A stretch of 64,000 bases of DNA from Anas platyrhynchos (lineage: Eukaryota; Chordata; Aves; Anseriformes; Anatidae): the NCBI RefSeq assembly GCF_047663525.1, contig NC_092606.1, positions 4,090,501 to 4,154,500 on the forward strand, written 5' to 3'. The notes below the pieces were generated by a model that did no database searches, had not been told where the DNA came from, and saw nothing but the letters and a program-made list of their open reading frames with translations. Every line of letters begins with the position of its first letter. Position 1 is the first letter of the stretch. Positions 42,568 through 55,700 of this stretch are shown in pieces. A program made the translations under genes and the position numbers.

Positions 42568-42865
42568 CTGGAGGCAAGGGTTTAGAATCCCTGGAAACAA
42601 AACAATCTGAAGGCATGAGCAAATTAACTCTGTGAACACCAAACTGATTAAGCGGGAGTATTCTGCAAAGAAAAATCTACTTCTACATACTTACTGCTGC
42701 TCACTCACTCCCAGTAAGGAAAATATTTTTTTTCCTTGCATTGTACTATTTGTCAAGCACCAAAGACAGAGAAGCTGATCCTGCCAAACCAGACACACAT
42801 GTACATAAGCATATTTATAACTCATTAATAGCTACGATGGCCCACTGATGTATTGTTAGCTCATT

Positions 42866-42966
42866 CTGCAAACAGGAAAAGTGGCATGCAGGTTAAATGA
42901 CATGCCCAAACTCACCCAGAGAAGTCAGGAGTGGAGCAGCGAATACATTGATCTCACTCCTCCAGG
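42866..42966 (-). repeat. MIR/CORE-SINE-like relic
   Basis: Reads like the reverse complement of a MIR core: CAGGAAAAGTGGCATGCAGG, then GACATGCCCAAACTCACCCAG and GTGGAGCAGCGAATAC, ending ATCTCACTCCTCCAGG. It is strongly diverged, with no target-site duplication visible. Assignment is by pattern recall, not alignment. Confidence 0.5.
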
Positions 42967-45900
42967 ATTTTTATTTTTATTTATTTTTCTTTTTTGTAAG
43001 AGTTTGCATAATACTCTGTAAAGTCAAAAATTTAGGAGTTACCATGATAGTAGGGACCCCACGGAAAGCATGAGACCAATGACTTTCTGCCTGTGCTCTG
43101 GAGATAAATAACTGAGTCCAGGTAAGGACAAAAAGATGATGAAGAAAAACAAGTTCACGTACACTGTATGGCAATGCACCCAGGAGATGTTCTTACAGGA
43201 GGTCTCTGCATGCCCTGGGAACTTCTTAGGTGCATACAAAGTTTGAAAACTGCTGTACTTCACAAAGTCACCTATTCAGTAGAAATATTTTTCCCTAATA
43301 TTCTAAATCAGTACTTGTCAAACCGAAGAAGTCCACTGACTTCCTAAACTATTCAAGTAAGTTGCATCCGTAATGTTTATACTTTCAGGAATTAGTTCAG
43401 AAACAGTCAGCATTTCAGTGGTTAATTCCACAGTCTGCCTTTCTGGCTAAGGCAGATAATACCTCAGAGCTGAAGGTCGAAGGGCTGAGATAAAGGACTA
43501 CAAAGGAGTGAAAACTAGCACATTCCCTGGAGCAGACTGGAGCTTGTCCCAGGAGACAGCATTCCCCACGCTCTCCCTCCCTGTGCTCTGCCCCAGAGAG
43601 CTCCTTGTTGCTGCTGTCAGTCACCAAGACAGACTGAGATATAAATCCTGCATGGGAAGGCCTCCCAGGTCATGCTGCTGGCTGTGCTGGTGGGAAGGGT
43701 ACAGAGGTTCGGTCACTTGGCCTCATTTCCACCGAACGCTTACGGACTGGGAGCGATGTTTGTGGGATTCCACATGAGTGACAGTGAACACAGGTGGCTG
43801 CTTGGATCCAGCCTGTGGTGACCTGGGAAAAATAGGGAGATGCATAGGAGGCAAAAATATTTTTAATGAAATAAGGTTTCTCTCCAGAAATGCTGCATTT
43901 TTCCAGCTGTTTTCAGTGGAAGGCATGTTGTGCACAGCACAGGGAACTGACAGCTCTGCCAAGGGATCTATAGATTGCAAGGAGAGAAATGGCAAATTAG
44001 GAAGCCGCAGCTTCTGCAGCATGGCATAGTGTTTGTCTCTGCTCACTGCCTTCAACACACCCAGTCGCAGGAAACATTGTGCTTCTGAAAACAAGAATAC
44101 TCCAGCTTTCCATTGATCCACCCTGGGCAATACCACCATCATTGGTGAGAACCCCATGGGACCTCCTGGTTTCCTCCCTCTCACCTCCTTTCCCTCCTCC
44201 TTGCCAAGCTCAGCAGGCAGAACAGATGCTGGTATCTGCAGTTCCCCTCCCCATGGTCTGCACAGGAAGAACACCACAGTGGGGAGCCACAGCAAATCCT
44301 ATCAGCAAGTTAAACCAAAATTCAACCTTGTGCAGATCTTGCCCTGCAGTCTTAGAGCTGGCTGAATGAAAGAAACGTAAAAAATCATTGCTTGATGCCA
44401 GCTCCTCTCCAGGCCTCCTCCTCTTGCCTGCTGGGGAGCGTAGCTCATCTTCTGCCTCAGCCTTGGCCATTAAAACACTGTGCATGTTGCCAGTGATGCT
44501 GTCCCTGCCAGTAGCCCAGACGATTTGTCGGGTCGTCTTTCTAGGAATGTTTAGGCTGAAGACAGCTAGATTCCTGTCATTGGGAAGGTGTCTTTCGGCC
44601 AAGACAGAGATTTAAAAACCTTCACAGAGATATATTGCCAAGTGACAACTTTCTTACATGATATACTGCTCACTCCCTGTCCAATTTTCCACTGCTCATC
44701 TTCCACAGATCTTCTAGTAACAGCCAGCGCATTTATACAATCTTCTTTCAAAGCCTTCCACGGAATTTATTCTGCTCATGAACTAAGCTCTCATGACTAC
44801 CCTAAAGGTTAAGTGAAATGAGCAGTCTACGTGATGCCCACATGCCTTCACAGGGAGCGAATGGGCTATCCTATACGGGACGCTTACAGTTAGAGATCTG
44901 TCCGTCCTGCAACTTGTTGAATTGGGCAATCTTCAGGTCCCTGGGTGCATTCAGAAGCTGTGCAGTTGATGTTTACCTTAGTGGGGACCGACAACACCAT
45001 CTCTGCCTTGACATGAAATCTTTTTAGGTTCTAAGTCTATAAAGTTCCTTCTAGATGGCACCTAGTTCTGCATTACTACATTATGAAACACCACAGCAAA
45101 TCTTGCAAGGTACTACCAAGATTTTCCATTCCACTATACACCGACAGGGTCAAGACGAAGGAGCTTTCCCATTTCTTATCGCCTTTTTATCCTGAAGCCC
45201 TGCAGCATGACCTTAATCAATCCAAGGCTGGGGACCAGGAAACGTTTTTGCATAATTTCTCCTCAGCCCTCGTCTCCCCTGTGAATGATTTTACATTAAA
45301 CCAGCACAAAGGTCGGGAGATGGATGGTGGATTACATAGGAAACAGGTGAAGTGCTGTGCAATAGGTTCCCAGCTGAGAACAATGACCGCAATGTGTTTG
45401 CTGGAACAAAGGATGCCCTTTGTATAAAGTTAACTGTATAAAATGAACATCTGGGCAATTGAAACTGGATCAAAAAGCAAAAGATCCCACAGAACAAAAT
45501 GACGTGAGTGCACAATTAGTGAAAAAGCCATGTGATGACTAGAGGCAATCAGTGACCTTTATATCACAGCATCAAAGTAATTGAAAAAAACGAGTAAACA
45601 GAAATTATTTCATGCTCCCTAAAGTAGAGCAGAGAACTTTTATTTTTGAGATTATACTATGATAAGTTAAGACACGCTAGCCCTAGATCTTGAAGTAGAA
45701 CCTCTAAATCCCTCCTTCAATAACTATTTATAAATTTCTCTTCCTATAATGGACAATTACAAACAGGAGGGAGGCACTGCTGTTAGGCTGCATGTACATC
45801 TCGGATACAAACGAAAAGATCCCACTTAGAGAAACAAGCAGCATCTCACTCCATCATGCTAAACAGAGAAGAGATGTATGCCTGTTGGAATGTAACCATC

Positions 45901-46558
45901 TACAATTTAGGAGAGGGAATAAAGCGGGGTGCTAATTGTAAATTGATCAAATTAAAGCCGCCTAAAACAGAGAAGCCCACGGTGCAGTTTTTACACTGGC
46001 AGCTTCCTCCCTTTCCCCATAGTAAAGAAACCCAAATTATTCTGAGATTTGTCTTTTAAGAATGGAAATAAGAATCTTAAGTTTTTGTGTAGTTAGAGAA
46101 TAAAATAAGTGGCAAAATGTCAACGACTACACTATTTAGAAATTCAATGCATTTCAAATATTTCACAAAAGAAAAAAAAAAAAAGAATGGACATAAATCT
46201 CTACTCCCATCCTTAACTTCTGTAATGTATAATTTGGGGCCTACTTTATTCGAATTTCAAAGGTAAGTTAAGTAAGTTTAGATGCCTACAAGACAAGTAA
46301 GTGCTGACCTCACTAATGTGGCCATAGCAGGCAAAAGTCATGCATAAAGGGAAAGCAGACAACGGCAGCACTTCATTCAGCTTCTTCAGGTGTGCAGGCA
46401 AGCTGTACGTGCTTCTCTGCTGAGCTATGTAAAAACACAGTGCAGCTCCATCAGACGGTGCTCCACGTCCCTCTGGGCCTCCCCAGAAGTAACAGGTAAT
46501 TAGAGCTCTAGGGAACAAAGTTTCTGACATGGGCACAATCACGTGTTTGTCTGAGAAA

Positions 46559-46720
46559 TAATCATAGAACCATAAATCACAGAAATCCCAAGTTGGAGGG
46601 GACCCCAAGGATCACAGAGTCCTGCCCCTGGCTCCGCACGGGACAACCCAAAAACCAGCCCCCATGTCTACTTCTTGAACTCCATCAGTGCCTGCCTCTC
46701 CGCTCCCCCTTGTGAGGAAA
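46559..46720 (-). mobile_element. CR1 LINE fragment, 5'-truncated
   Basis: Carries the typical CR1 3'-UTR text in reverse orientation: ATCATAGAACCATAAATCAC, then AGTTGGAGGGGACCCCAAGG, CCTGGCTCC, GGACAACCC and CTTCTTGAACTC. It is diverged and shortened, with a small internal deletion before CTTCTTGAACTC. CR1 is the dominant LINE of birds and other sauropsids and supports an avian source. The right boundary is approximate. Confidence 0.85.
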
Positions 46721-49700
46721 ATAAGCATCCTTTGGGTTTAAATTCAAAGGAATTATTACAGAACACAGGCCCGCTTGTTTGCAAGACCCATCCAAATGTC
46801 CCTGTACTCATTTATTTTTGTAATGAATTATTGATGATTTCTCAGCAGAGTTTAATGTCTATTCACAGAGATGACACAATTGCTTATCATAATTTGAAAT
46901 CTGGTATTCATTTGACGTCTGTGCCTCAGTGCCCTGTTGATAAATGACAGCACAAAGCTCTGTAGGAACAAGTTCATATTCAATGTCTTTAAACAAAAAC
47001 AATTGATGGAACCTTTCAAGAACAGAAATGCATAGAAACTACAGTGGCTAAAGCTAGTTTAAAAAGTAACTTTTAAAACCTAGTTTACAGGTGGCATCAG
47101 GCCCAGCCATGTAAGGCAGGAAACAAAACTCAGCGCAACTAATCCTGAGCTGATCACTGATTTAGTCGCAGCTTTTCCTATCTTCTACTCATCACGACTG
47201 TGAAATAGAAATAATTGTATGTTCACACCTATGTAAAGCAGTTTGAGATCCTTCTAAGAAAAGTGCCGTGGCCCAAAACATATGAAAGTCTGCAAAAAGT
47301 TCCAAAACGTAGAGCACAGTGAACAGCTCTGCCCCTGTGGCGCAGTGGAACTCTGCAACGAGGGTAATGTCTTCTGGAGCAGTTAGCACTTCCTCAGGGG
47401 CTGGCGCCAAACAGAGAACAAACTCCCAAATCAGATGTCATCACAAATCACTTTGCTCTCAGCTGCAAATACCAGGAATACTCCCTGGAACATATCCTTT
47501 CTAGCAGAAACACAGCAATATTTAAAGTTTAAAATACCCCAGACACTCCAGTGTGAGTAATAAAGCTGAGACATCTGGGCCAAGCGTTATCCCAACAATG
47601 GAGACCCTGCTCGCCAAGGCACGTGGCGGGGATTTGGGTGTGTCACCTACAGGGCACCTTGCTCTGGTCATCTAGTAGCAAGGTGTCACCATGCAATGCT
47701 GCAGCTAAGGAACAGATTTCCAGCATACATCTCCAGCTCCTTGTTAGATCCTTGGTCTCATCCAGCAAATCTCATCGCTGGCCGATGAGCACTTCGAACA
47801 GAGTCAGCAATGCTGTGCTGCAAACGTGCAACAAGAGGAGAAACATCACTTGGGAGTCTCATGCAAGTGTCGCACTCGGGTGTGACATCCATGTTATAAC
47901 TGTGCTGCTGGAATGTGCTCAGGGATTGTGTGGGCATCGCTGCTGATTGATCAACTGCCCATGCCAGTGAGCACCATGTATCTTGGTGTCATGCACAGCT
48001 TTGAATTCAGCTGCCAGTGAAAGGAGAGGCCTCTAGTTCAATTGCTTCAATCCACACTGAGAAGCCCCAGCTTCAATTTAAGCAGAAATCTGCAGTGGGT
48101 TATTTGCAAGAACCAGGCAGTGCCACGGCGTGTCAGGAACCCTGGTGAGACTGGTAGCAACAAAACAATCAAGTTCAAGTCCCTAAAGAAAACTCAGTTA
48201 TGGAAAAATAGAGCAGGTCCTCTCCCATACCTTTCACCCTCAAGCTGGGTGCTGTGTTTTCAGCTACGTTGCCAACTTTCATTCATGTATGAGTTGCATT
48301 CATTTTGCACACCCTCGACATGCCATGCCAAGGCCATTTACAGCCCCTTTTCCCTGACAGCCATGATGTGACCAAATACGTTGTGTGCACCTGGACTGAG
48401 TGGGGCCCAGAGATGCCAAACCAGTGGCCTGTTTTCAGCCACTCCCCATTTAACCTGTTTCTGCAGCACCGCAGACTCGCCAGCAGTGACTCGCCAAGTG
48501 CTGGACAACAAACCTCCCTTTCATTTCATAGAAGCTGGATTTCTGCATGATTTCTGCAACTTTGTTGCGGGCCATTATAAAGTTCACTGAAAATATCTGC
48601 CAGAGGCCAGACTTAGTAGTCTCTGGAGGTTTGGTGCTGCCATGCTGAATTATGAGTCAGCACTTCTTCCTCTGGCCCACTGAAATGTGGTTTGGGCAGC
48701 GGACAATAGCACAGTGTGAAATCAAACCACCTCCTTTTACATCGCAGAGAGGTACAAAGGAAAGCAGATCACTGAAGTTCCTAGCTAGTTCAGAAAAACA
48801 CGCCAGGAAAACAAGAAGTCTCCAGCATTCTTGTGTCTGTTGGTAAAGTGCATTTCTGGCATTTATCCCAAGTGACTGAGAAACAACATCTATCAGCATT
48901 ATCTGGCAATCTCATCTGTAGCCTTCCAATAAAAGAAACATCTTCAGACACTCACCTGTCTGGCATGCCGGAGCACAACCGCTGGGCAAAGGCATACGCG
49001 AAACAGCACTTCAGCTCTACACCTTCCTATGGCCAACATAACGCGTGATGGAAACACTCAGTGGAAAGCCTGAGCAGCAAGCATGGACTACAGCACTTGG
49101 TAGCCTTTGGCAATTTTGTTCCACGTTCCCAGAACAATCTGCTCGTCTGTGTCAGCTCCCAGATGGGGGATAAACTGATCTGAAACCAAAAAATGATGGA
49201 CTCGCCTCATCAACACCTAGCTCTTAGACCCAACTGTTGACTACTTCGGCATGTCTGTGCCCACTCTGGTACTTCTGACAGTAATGGGGAAGAACATAGA
49301 CCGCATCTCTCCAAAATCACCAACTGTACTGTAAGAAATGAGCATCATAAGGCCTAGATGGAGTGATCAGGCAGCTCCCGGAATAGCTCACAGCAGCACT
49401 CACTTCCTCGTTATTAATACTGGCTTTGCCATAGTGCCTCAGAATTAATCTGGGGCCTGACAGTCTACGCTGTCCCAAGTGAGAACAAAAAGCCAGGCAA
49501 CCCTACAATTAAAACTTATGTTTTAAATTTGAAATACAAATCACCAGCAAAATTAGGACTCTGAGGAGCAGACCACAGGACTTTACTCTTCCCTTATTCA
49601 TTTCTTTTGTTTTGCAAAATGCTTTGAAAGAAGAACAGAGAAGCATGGCACAGCTTGGGACATAGCACACTAATCCATGCACAGAGAAGCTGTCTCCCAC

Positions 49701-52700
49701 CACCAAGAACTGCATTCCCCAATCCTGGCACTGCTGGTTCAGGAAGGACAGATGCCCAGTTTCAGAAGGCAGGGCAGGTGGGCTCACCCTCCTGGCAGAG
49801 ATGCAGGAAGCAGACAGGTGGAACAGGAAGGCAGCGTGTTCTCCCTAGCTAGGGTTTTACTACAGCGCTGGCACTTGAAGTTCCCAACACACATCGTAAC
49901 GTGCCCAGTGGAAAGGATACAAACCCAAGGGCAAGGAACAGAAAGTCTCTCACAACAGCCAGCAAAATTCTTCAGAGGCAAATGACTGAAATACCATGAC
50001 CCATACGTGCCACTTCGTGACATCAATAGCCAATACTGGGATAATAAACACACCATACTGTACAGGCAAGAACCATAGTTCTGATCCTGCCCCAGGTAAG
50101 TCACACAAAATGTTGCTGATGACTTCATGACATAAGCCAGACCCCCAAAGAGAAGAAAAGACAGAAGTGTAACTGCCTCTACCAAAGATATGGGTCTTGG
50201 TCAATTTCACGTAGCACGCAAATGCTGTCAGATGCTGTCAGAAACCTTCAGAGAAAGCCTGTAGCCAAATCAATCCCTCGGCCGTTTCAATTAATCATCT
50301 AGGAAAAAAAAGTGCAGAATAGTCACTTCGTGGACATTTATTTCTCATGCCAAAACTAACGTAAATGCAGATGCAACTTCAGCAGAGATCTCAACAGGAT
50401 GATGGCCTAATTCCAAACGCAGCTTCCCATGTCACATTTCAGCTTCCCAGTACCAATTCCATCCAAAGAGAGGTTTCCCAAATCCTCAAACTCCCACAAC
50501 AACCATCTCCTGCAATCCATTTGACCTACGTAATGAGAAAGGAGCATTATTTCTTGAAAGCACGGCATAGCCACCCTTTGTAACACTGAGGTACCAATGC
50601 CTTGAGCTCTCTAGCTAGGTGCCAACTTTGTTATAATCAGCAAATCACTTCCTTTTATAAGACAACTTGTATCTAGAAGTTAAACATCTCTCTTAACTGC
50701 GAGCTTGATCCCACAAACTTTACCGACATGCAAAGTTTCTACTCATGCAAACGATCCTCTGCAGGCACCGTCTTGCCAGCCCCATTCATGTGAATGCCCC
50801 AATTAAACGATTACATGAGCAAGCTCCAGGCCAGGTCCCGCTCATTCCCTGGAGCCGGTGAATAGCTGCGCTGCCTTCCACAGCAGCCCAGCCAGAAACT
50901 ATGCTTGGAACTCAATTTGCAACAGCTAAGTGGGACTCGGCAACAATGCACAAAACGAGCACAACGCGACGACCTTTATCGGGTGGCCTTCCTCTCCTCC
51001 TCGCTCAGATTTAATGTGAGCGTTATGCAATGGCTTTGCTATAGCAACAGCTCCGGCGATCGGCAGTAACCCCGGCACTGCCCGGCGCTGCCGCAGGGCC
51101 GTGATGCAGCTGCTGAACTTTGGCCCACTAGCGAGCCTCCCACTCGCCTGGCACTGCGCTCCGGCCTGTTTACACTGCTCACATGATGGGAGGCTCCTGG
51201 CAGCCTTCTGCAGCCAGCAGGATTTCTAGGACCAGGCCAAGATTGCCAAAGGCTTGAAACGATTAACTCTTGCGAGCAGGGGCTGCACGCTCCAGCAGCT
51301 GCCTGTGAAGGGCCCGGGAGAAAGGAAGCTGCACAGCGGGAGGGGAGCTTCCCTCTGCCAACACCGCTGGATGCTGAGCACGATGAAGACACTCAGCGAG
51401 GGGAGGAGGGTGGTAAGGAAATCAATAAGCTTCAGAGAAAGAACAGGATCTTTTTTTTCTTAATGAGCAGCAGATGAGTGAGGATAATGAACTGGAGCTG
51501 GGAACTTAATACCCTCATGGAGCCAAGCACCGCATGCTGCGAATTGCACGTACCTGGGTCACACAGGGGGGCACAAAGCCACCGGTGCCCAACTGTGATC
51601 GTGCAGACTCTGAGCCCTGGCCTCTGCAGCACTGCACATACCAGGGGGAACAGGGAATACCTGGGAGGCAGGGAGGCTGTGCTCTACAAATGCCTTTAAA
51701 ATGGTTGTTAGAGCACAATCCCATAGCAAAAGGCTGCAGATGACCAGCCTGCAGCCACGCCACCACTGCGTGAACTGGAGCACTGACACTTTACCACTTC
51801 AGCAGCGTTTCTTTCCGCACAGTAAGAACTCATTAACTAACCCCCCTAGAAGGCTGGCATGGGGAAGTAAGCACGTAATAACCTCAACATTTTATAATGA
51901 ACGAATAAAGAGCTCAGGTAGCTCTCCCTTGAGAGCCTGAGGCAAGAGAGCAGAGCCTGGAATGGAGCATGTGAGTCCTGGAGCACATGGCTGCAGCACA
52001 GAACTGCAACACCCACACTCACTCCAGGAACACACTCACCTGCCTGGGGCAAATAACTCATTTTTCAACAGACTTCTCATAGGTGCTCTGCAGAACCTCA
52101 GGTATTTCTGGGCACTTGAGTTGCACAGAAAATTCCTCAATGGCCACACGTTGACAGCTGCAAATTAGCCACCAACATCACAGGAGCTGCTTAGAAGAAC
52201 CCTTAAAAACCTGCCAGTGGTCAAAATGTCAACCTCTGTCTGCATCACCTAATTGTGCTCTGGACTGCATTGAGAACACAGCCCTGAATGACTGCTTCTG
52301 TCAATATTCTTGGCCACTTTTTCTTATGTACTTGTTAGTTAGTAGTATACATAACCTCATGTATGCAGTATTTTAGGGCAATTCTCCAGTAAAATCTTGT
52401 TCCCGGTAGAAGCTTGAGTGCATTTCTCTCCTTTGCTATGATGATAAGTTCATTATAGCAAGACTGGACTCTGCAGAAACAGCCCTGTAAAGAACTCCCT
52501 TTGACAGTTAGATGTTCATCCATGGTTATATCTACATCTAAATATAAATGGTTCATAAAAACTGAGGAAGGGAAATCTGTTAGGTCTGGCTAAAAATCAA
52601 AGCACTGCAAAACTTTGAATCTTATACTGAGAGTCGGTGACTCAGTCTCATCTTTGCAGCATGAGGATCGCTGCAACGAACTGTTCTCTGCTCCTTACTG

Positions 52701-55700
52701 GTATGGCTGGCTGAATTTGCTGCTTTTCATGGATAAGCTCTGCATGTAGCACTCCCATTCAACCCTCAATCTATTGGCACAAATTCTGCAAACCCTTCAC
52801 CTCTCTTCCCCACAGATCAAACCTTTGCCTGCCAATGTTTTATCTTGCACTATTATACAATCTTTTCCAAGACAAATGATAAACCAGCCTTGGCAGCCCT
52901 TCATGTGGCTACTTACGAGAATAAGAGAAATGCTGAATCTTTGGCTTGTGAAACAGAAATACAGGAAGAAAATATTTATAACAATGCTACTGTTTAAATG
53001 AGAGACCGTAATTTATTACAGATGTGACCCTTCCTTCTAGTATGAAGGTCTAAACTTGCCGATGCCGTGTAATGACATGAACTAGAATGGTCTTAATGAA
53101 GAATACATCCAACTTCAACTGTGAATTGCCCCCTTCTATTTCCTGCCATTTGGTACTCCAAAACGAGCACACTTTGCTCCTTTTAAGTGTTATTTGCCAG
53201 ACATTTCAGTGCTCAGCAGACCTAAGAACTGATTTACAGGAAAACATTCATCCTTCATCTGAAAACAGACTAAATACTTACACTTTTAGCAAAACTCAGT
53301 TAAATATTAACAATTCAAGAAAACAGCACATAACTCAGCCAAGATTTGTTAAGCTTACAGTCACAAAAAAATACAAGAAATGTGCATGGAGGGGAGGCTA
53401 TGTAACCAGCTGAATGGTTGCAACACAAATATTAATTGCAGAGAACCTGACTGCAACACTGAAATGAAAGAGTATTGAAACTACTGCATAAGGAACACGC
53501 AGGCAGAATGAGATAGTTAATATGTGACTTGTTAGAAGGAGGGGCATGACTTGGCATGGAACTGTAATCAAACTGTTTTCATTTAATGGTTCAGCTGGTA
53601 CAGAAGGATCAGATAACAAAATCTTCAACCCAAATCCAAACCCCAGTTCAGTTTTTAAAAATTTATTTCAGTTTCCTGCACTGCAGTCAAAAATATATTT
53701 TTCTTCCTTCAAATCAAATCTGATTAAAGAAGCTACAGCAGGAAGAATACTCGAAGATGTCCAGCAAACATTTCTCACGTTCCTGGTATATTGTGCAATA
53801 AAACTAAGCTCATGCATCTTAAAACAACATCACAAATTTGCAAAATTTCATATGCATTAAGTATGTGACAAACAAAAACATACACTTCCTATTTGCAACA
53901 AGTTCTGTTTTCTTCTTTTAAAAAAGCTGGTGTTGCATCAGCAAAACAGCTACATTTTTCTTACAGAACACATTGTGCAAATGCTCAAAATTGGCTTTAA
54001 TATCTCCCCCAAGAACAACAGCAATACTCCATGAGCAAGCTGGTAAATCCCACCCTGCTCCTCTGACAGACTGAGCATCTTTTATACAGTTTTAATCATA
54101 ATAATGAAAACCCATGACCTATATGTTTTCTAACAATTTATCAGCACTACTTACCTCCTAACAGACTATCTTGTTCTATTCATAGTTGTGTTATGTTGGG
54201 AATTCTGGATCGCTGGCACTCTTTGGTGGTGGGTTGGGTTCTTTTAAACAAAATTCCTATTTGGTGGTGGGGTTATGTTAAACATACTCCCAACCTAGCA
54301 ACTGTCCCTTTAAGAAACTTATTTTTTTTTATTAGTCTGCTCTAATCTGAAGTACCGCACCCACCAATTTCTATTTCAAGCTTACACTGGAACAGAAAAA
54401 CTTCTTAATTTCATGTATACTGATTGAACTAAGGCCAAAGGGAATAAAACCACTTAGCTTTTCACATGAACTCAAAAGAAGAAAGGCCTCCTTGGCAATA
54501 TAATTACAGAGCACAAACCTTCTAAGAGGAAATGAACGACAGGGATTTATATGATTAGACTTTATTTTTCCCCTTTTTTATGAAGGCTAGGGCTCTCCTT
54601 CGCTCATCCCTTCTAGTCTAACAGCATACAATAAGGAAACTCTTACCAGGCAGGAACTGGGACTGTTACAGAGAGACGTTTCATTGGGTTGGAACACTTG
54701 GTTCCCTAGAGAAGGGTGAGCCCTTCTCACGTTGCCACACAAACGCTGGCAACACTCAGGCCTGTGGCTGGCAACGCTCAAGGGCGGTGACCAGTTTACT
54801 GAGCAGTCCTGGCAATGCTGTGCTTGACCTGGGTGAGACTAACCCCCATTGGGCTGACTACAGCATCGTAAGCAGAAGGAAACCATTGCAACAAATGGCA
54901 AAGCTAATTAAAGTAGGTTCCTCCACTAAAAGGCCCTTATCAAACTTCCCTGTCTCACGTTTACAACCTTGGGCCTACCTAAGCATTCAACCAAGTAACT
55001 TATCAACGTTTCCTGTGTACCATGTGCCATTGATCTGTACATCTTTATTACCTGCAGGCTGCCTGGGGCTTCCACAAAAAGCAGTCAGGTGATAAACACC
55101 TACTTTCACTGTGTCACAACCCCAGCATCTCCGCTGATGGCCTGTTAGTTACAAGGTACAATGTGAAGCGCACGTTTTACCTGTTAAGTTAAAGTGGGTT
55201 TAAACCTGCTAACTTTAAAAGGTTGTCCTCAAAAATATACAATAATGCAGCTGTGGAGATCATTGGAGACACTAAACATAACAGCTCCCTGAGGTGATCT
55301 GAAGGGAGCTGGATAAAGGGCTTTTTTGCAAGAACCTGGATAGCAGAACCTGCTTCTGTTTGGCTTTTAAGTCTGCCTTGTTCTCCTATGAGAATCAGCA
55401 GGACAGTGCTCTGCAATGGATTGGTATAGTACACCTGGCCATTGGTCCTGAACAATGCTGCTTGTCCTTGCAATGATTACACAGAATGCTCAATGGAGGT
55501 GTTTCATAAATTAAAATAAATAGTATCAAGGCTTGTGTTAGCTGCACTGTCACACAGCATGAATAAAACACTCCAATGGATACTCTTGGCAAGTATTCAA
55601 CAGGGATTTGGTCAGTGCTATTGCTATGCAAGCTGCATTTTAAATGGCACACCAGCAGTTTAAAAACCTCATTTCTGTCTACTGTTACTACAAGTAACTC

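Noticed and set aside
48956-49026. 71-nt minus-strand exon-like ORF ending in a consensus GTGAGT donor
   Set aside because: The acceptor lacks a good pyrimidine tract and the residues do not match PIGL exon 2 or any family I know.
52034-52095. Exon-like minus-strand segment with a CAG|GTGAGT donor
   Set aside because: Two of three frames are closed and the third is too short to judge. No homology recognised.
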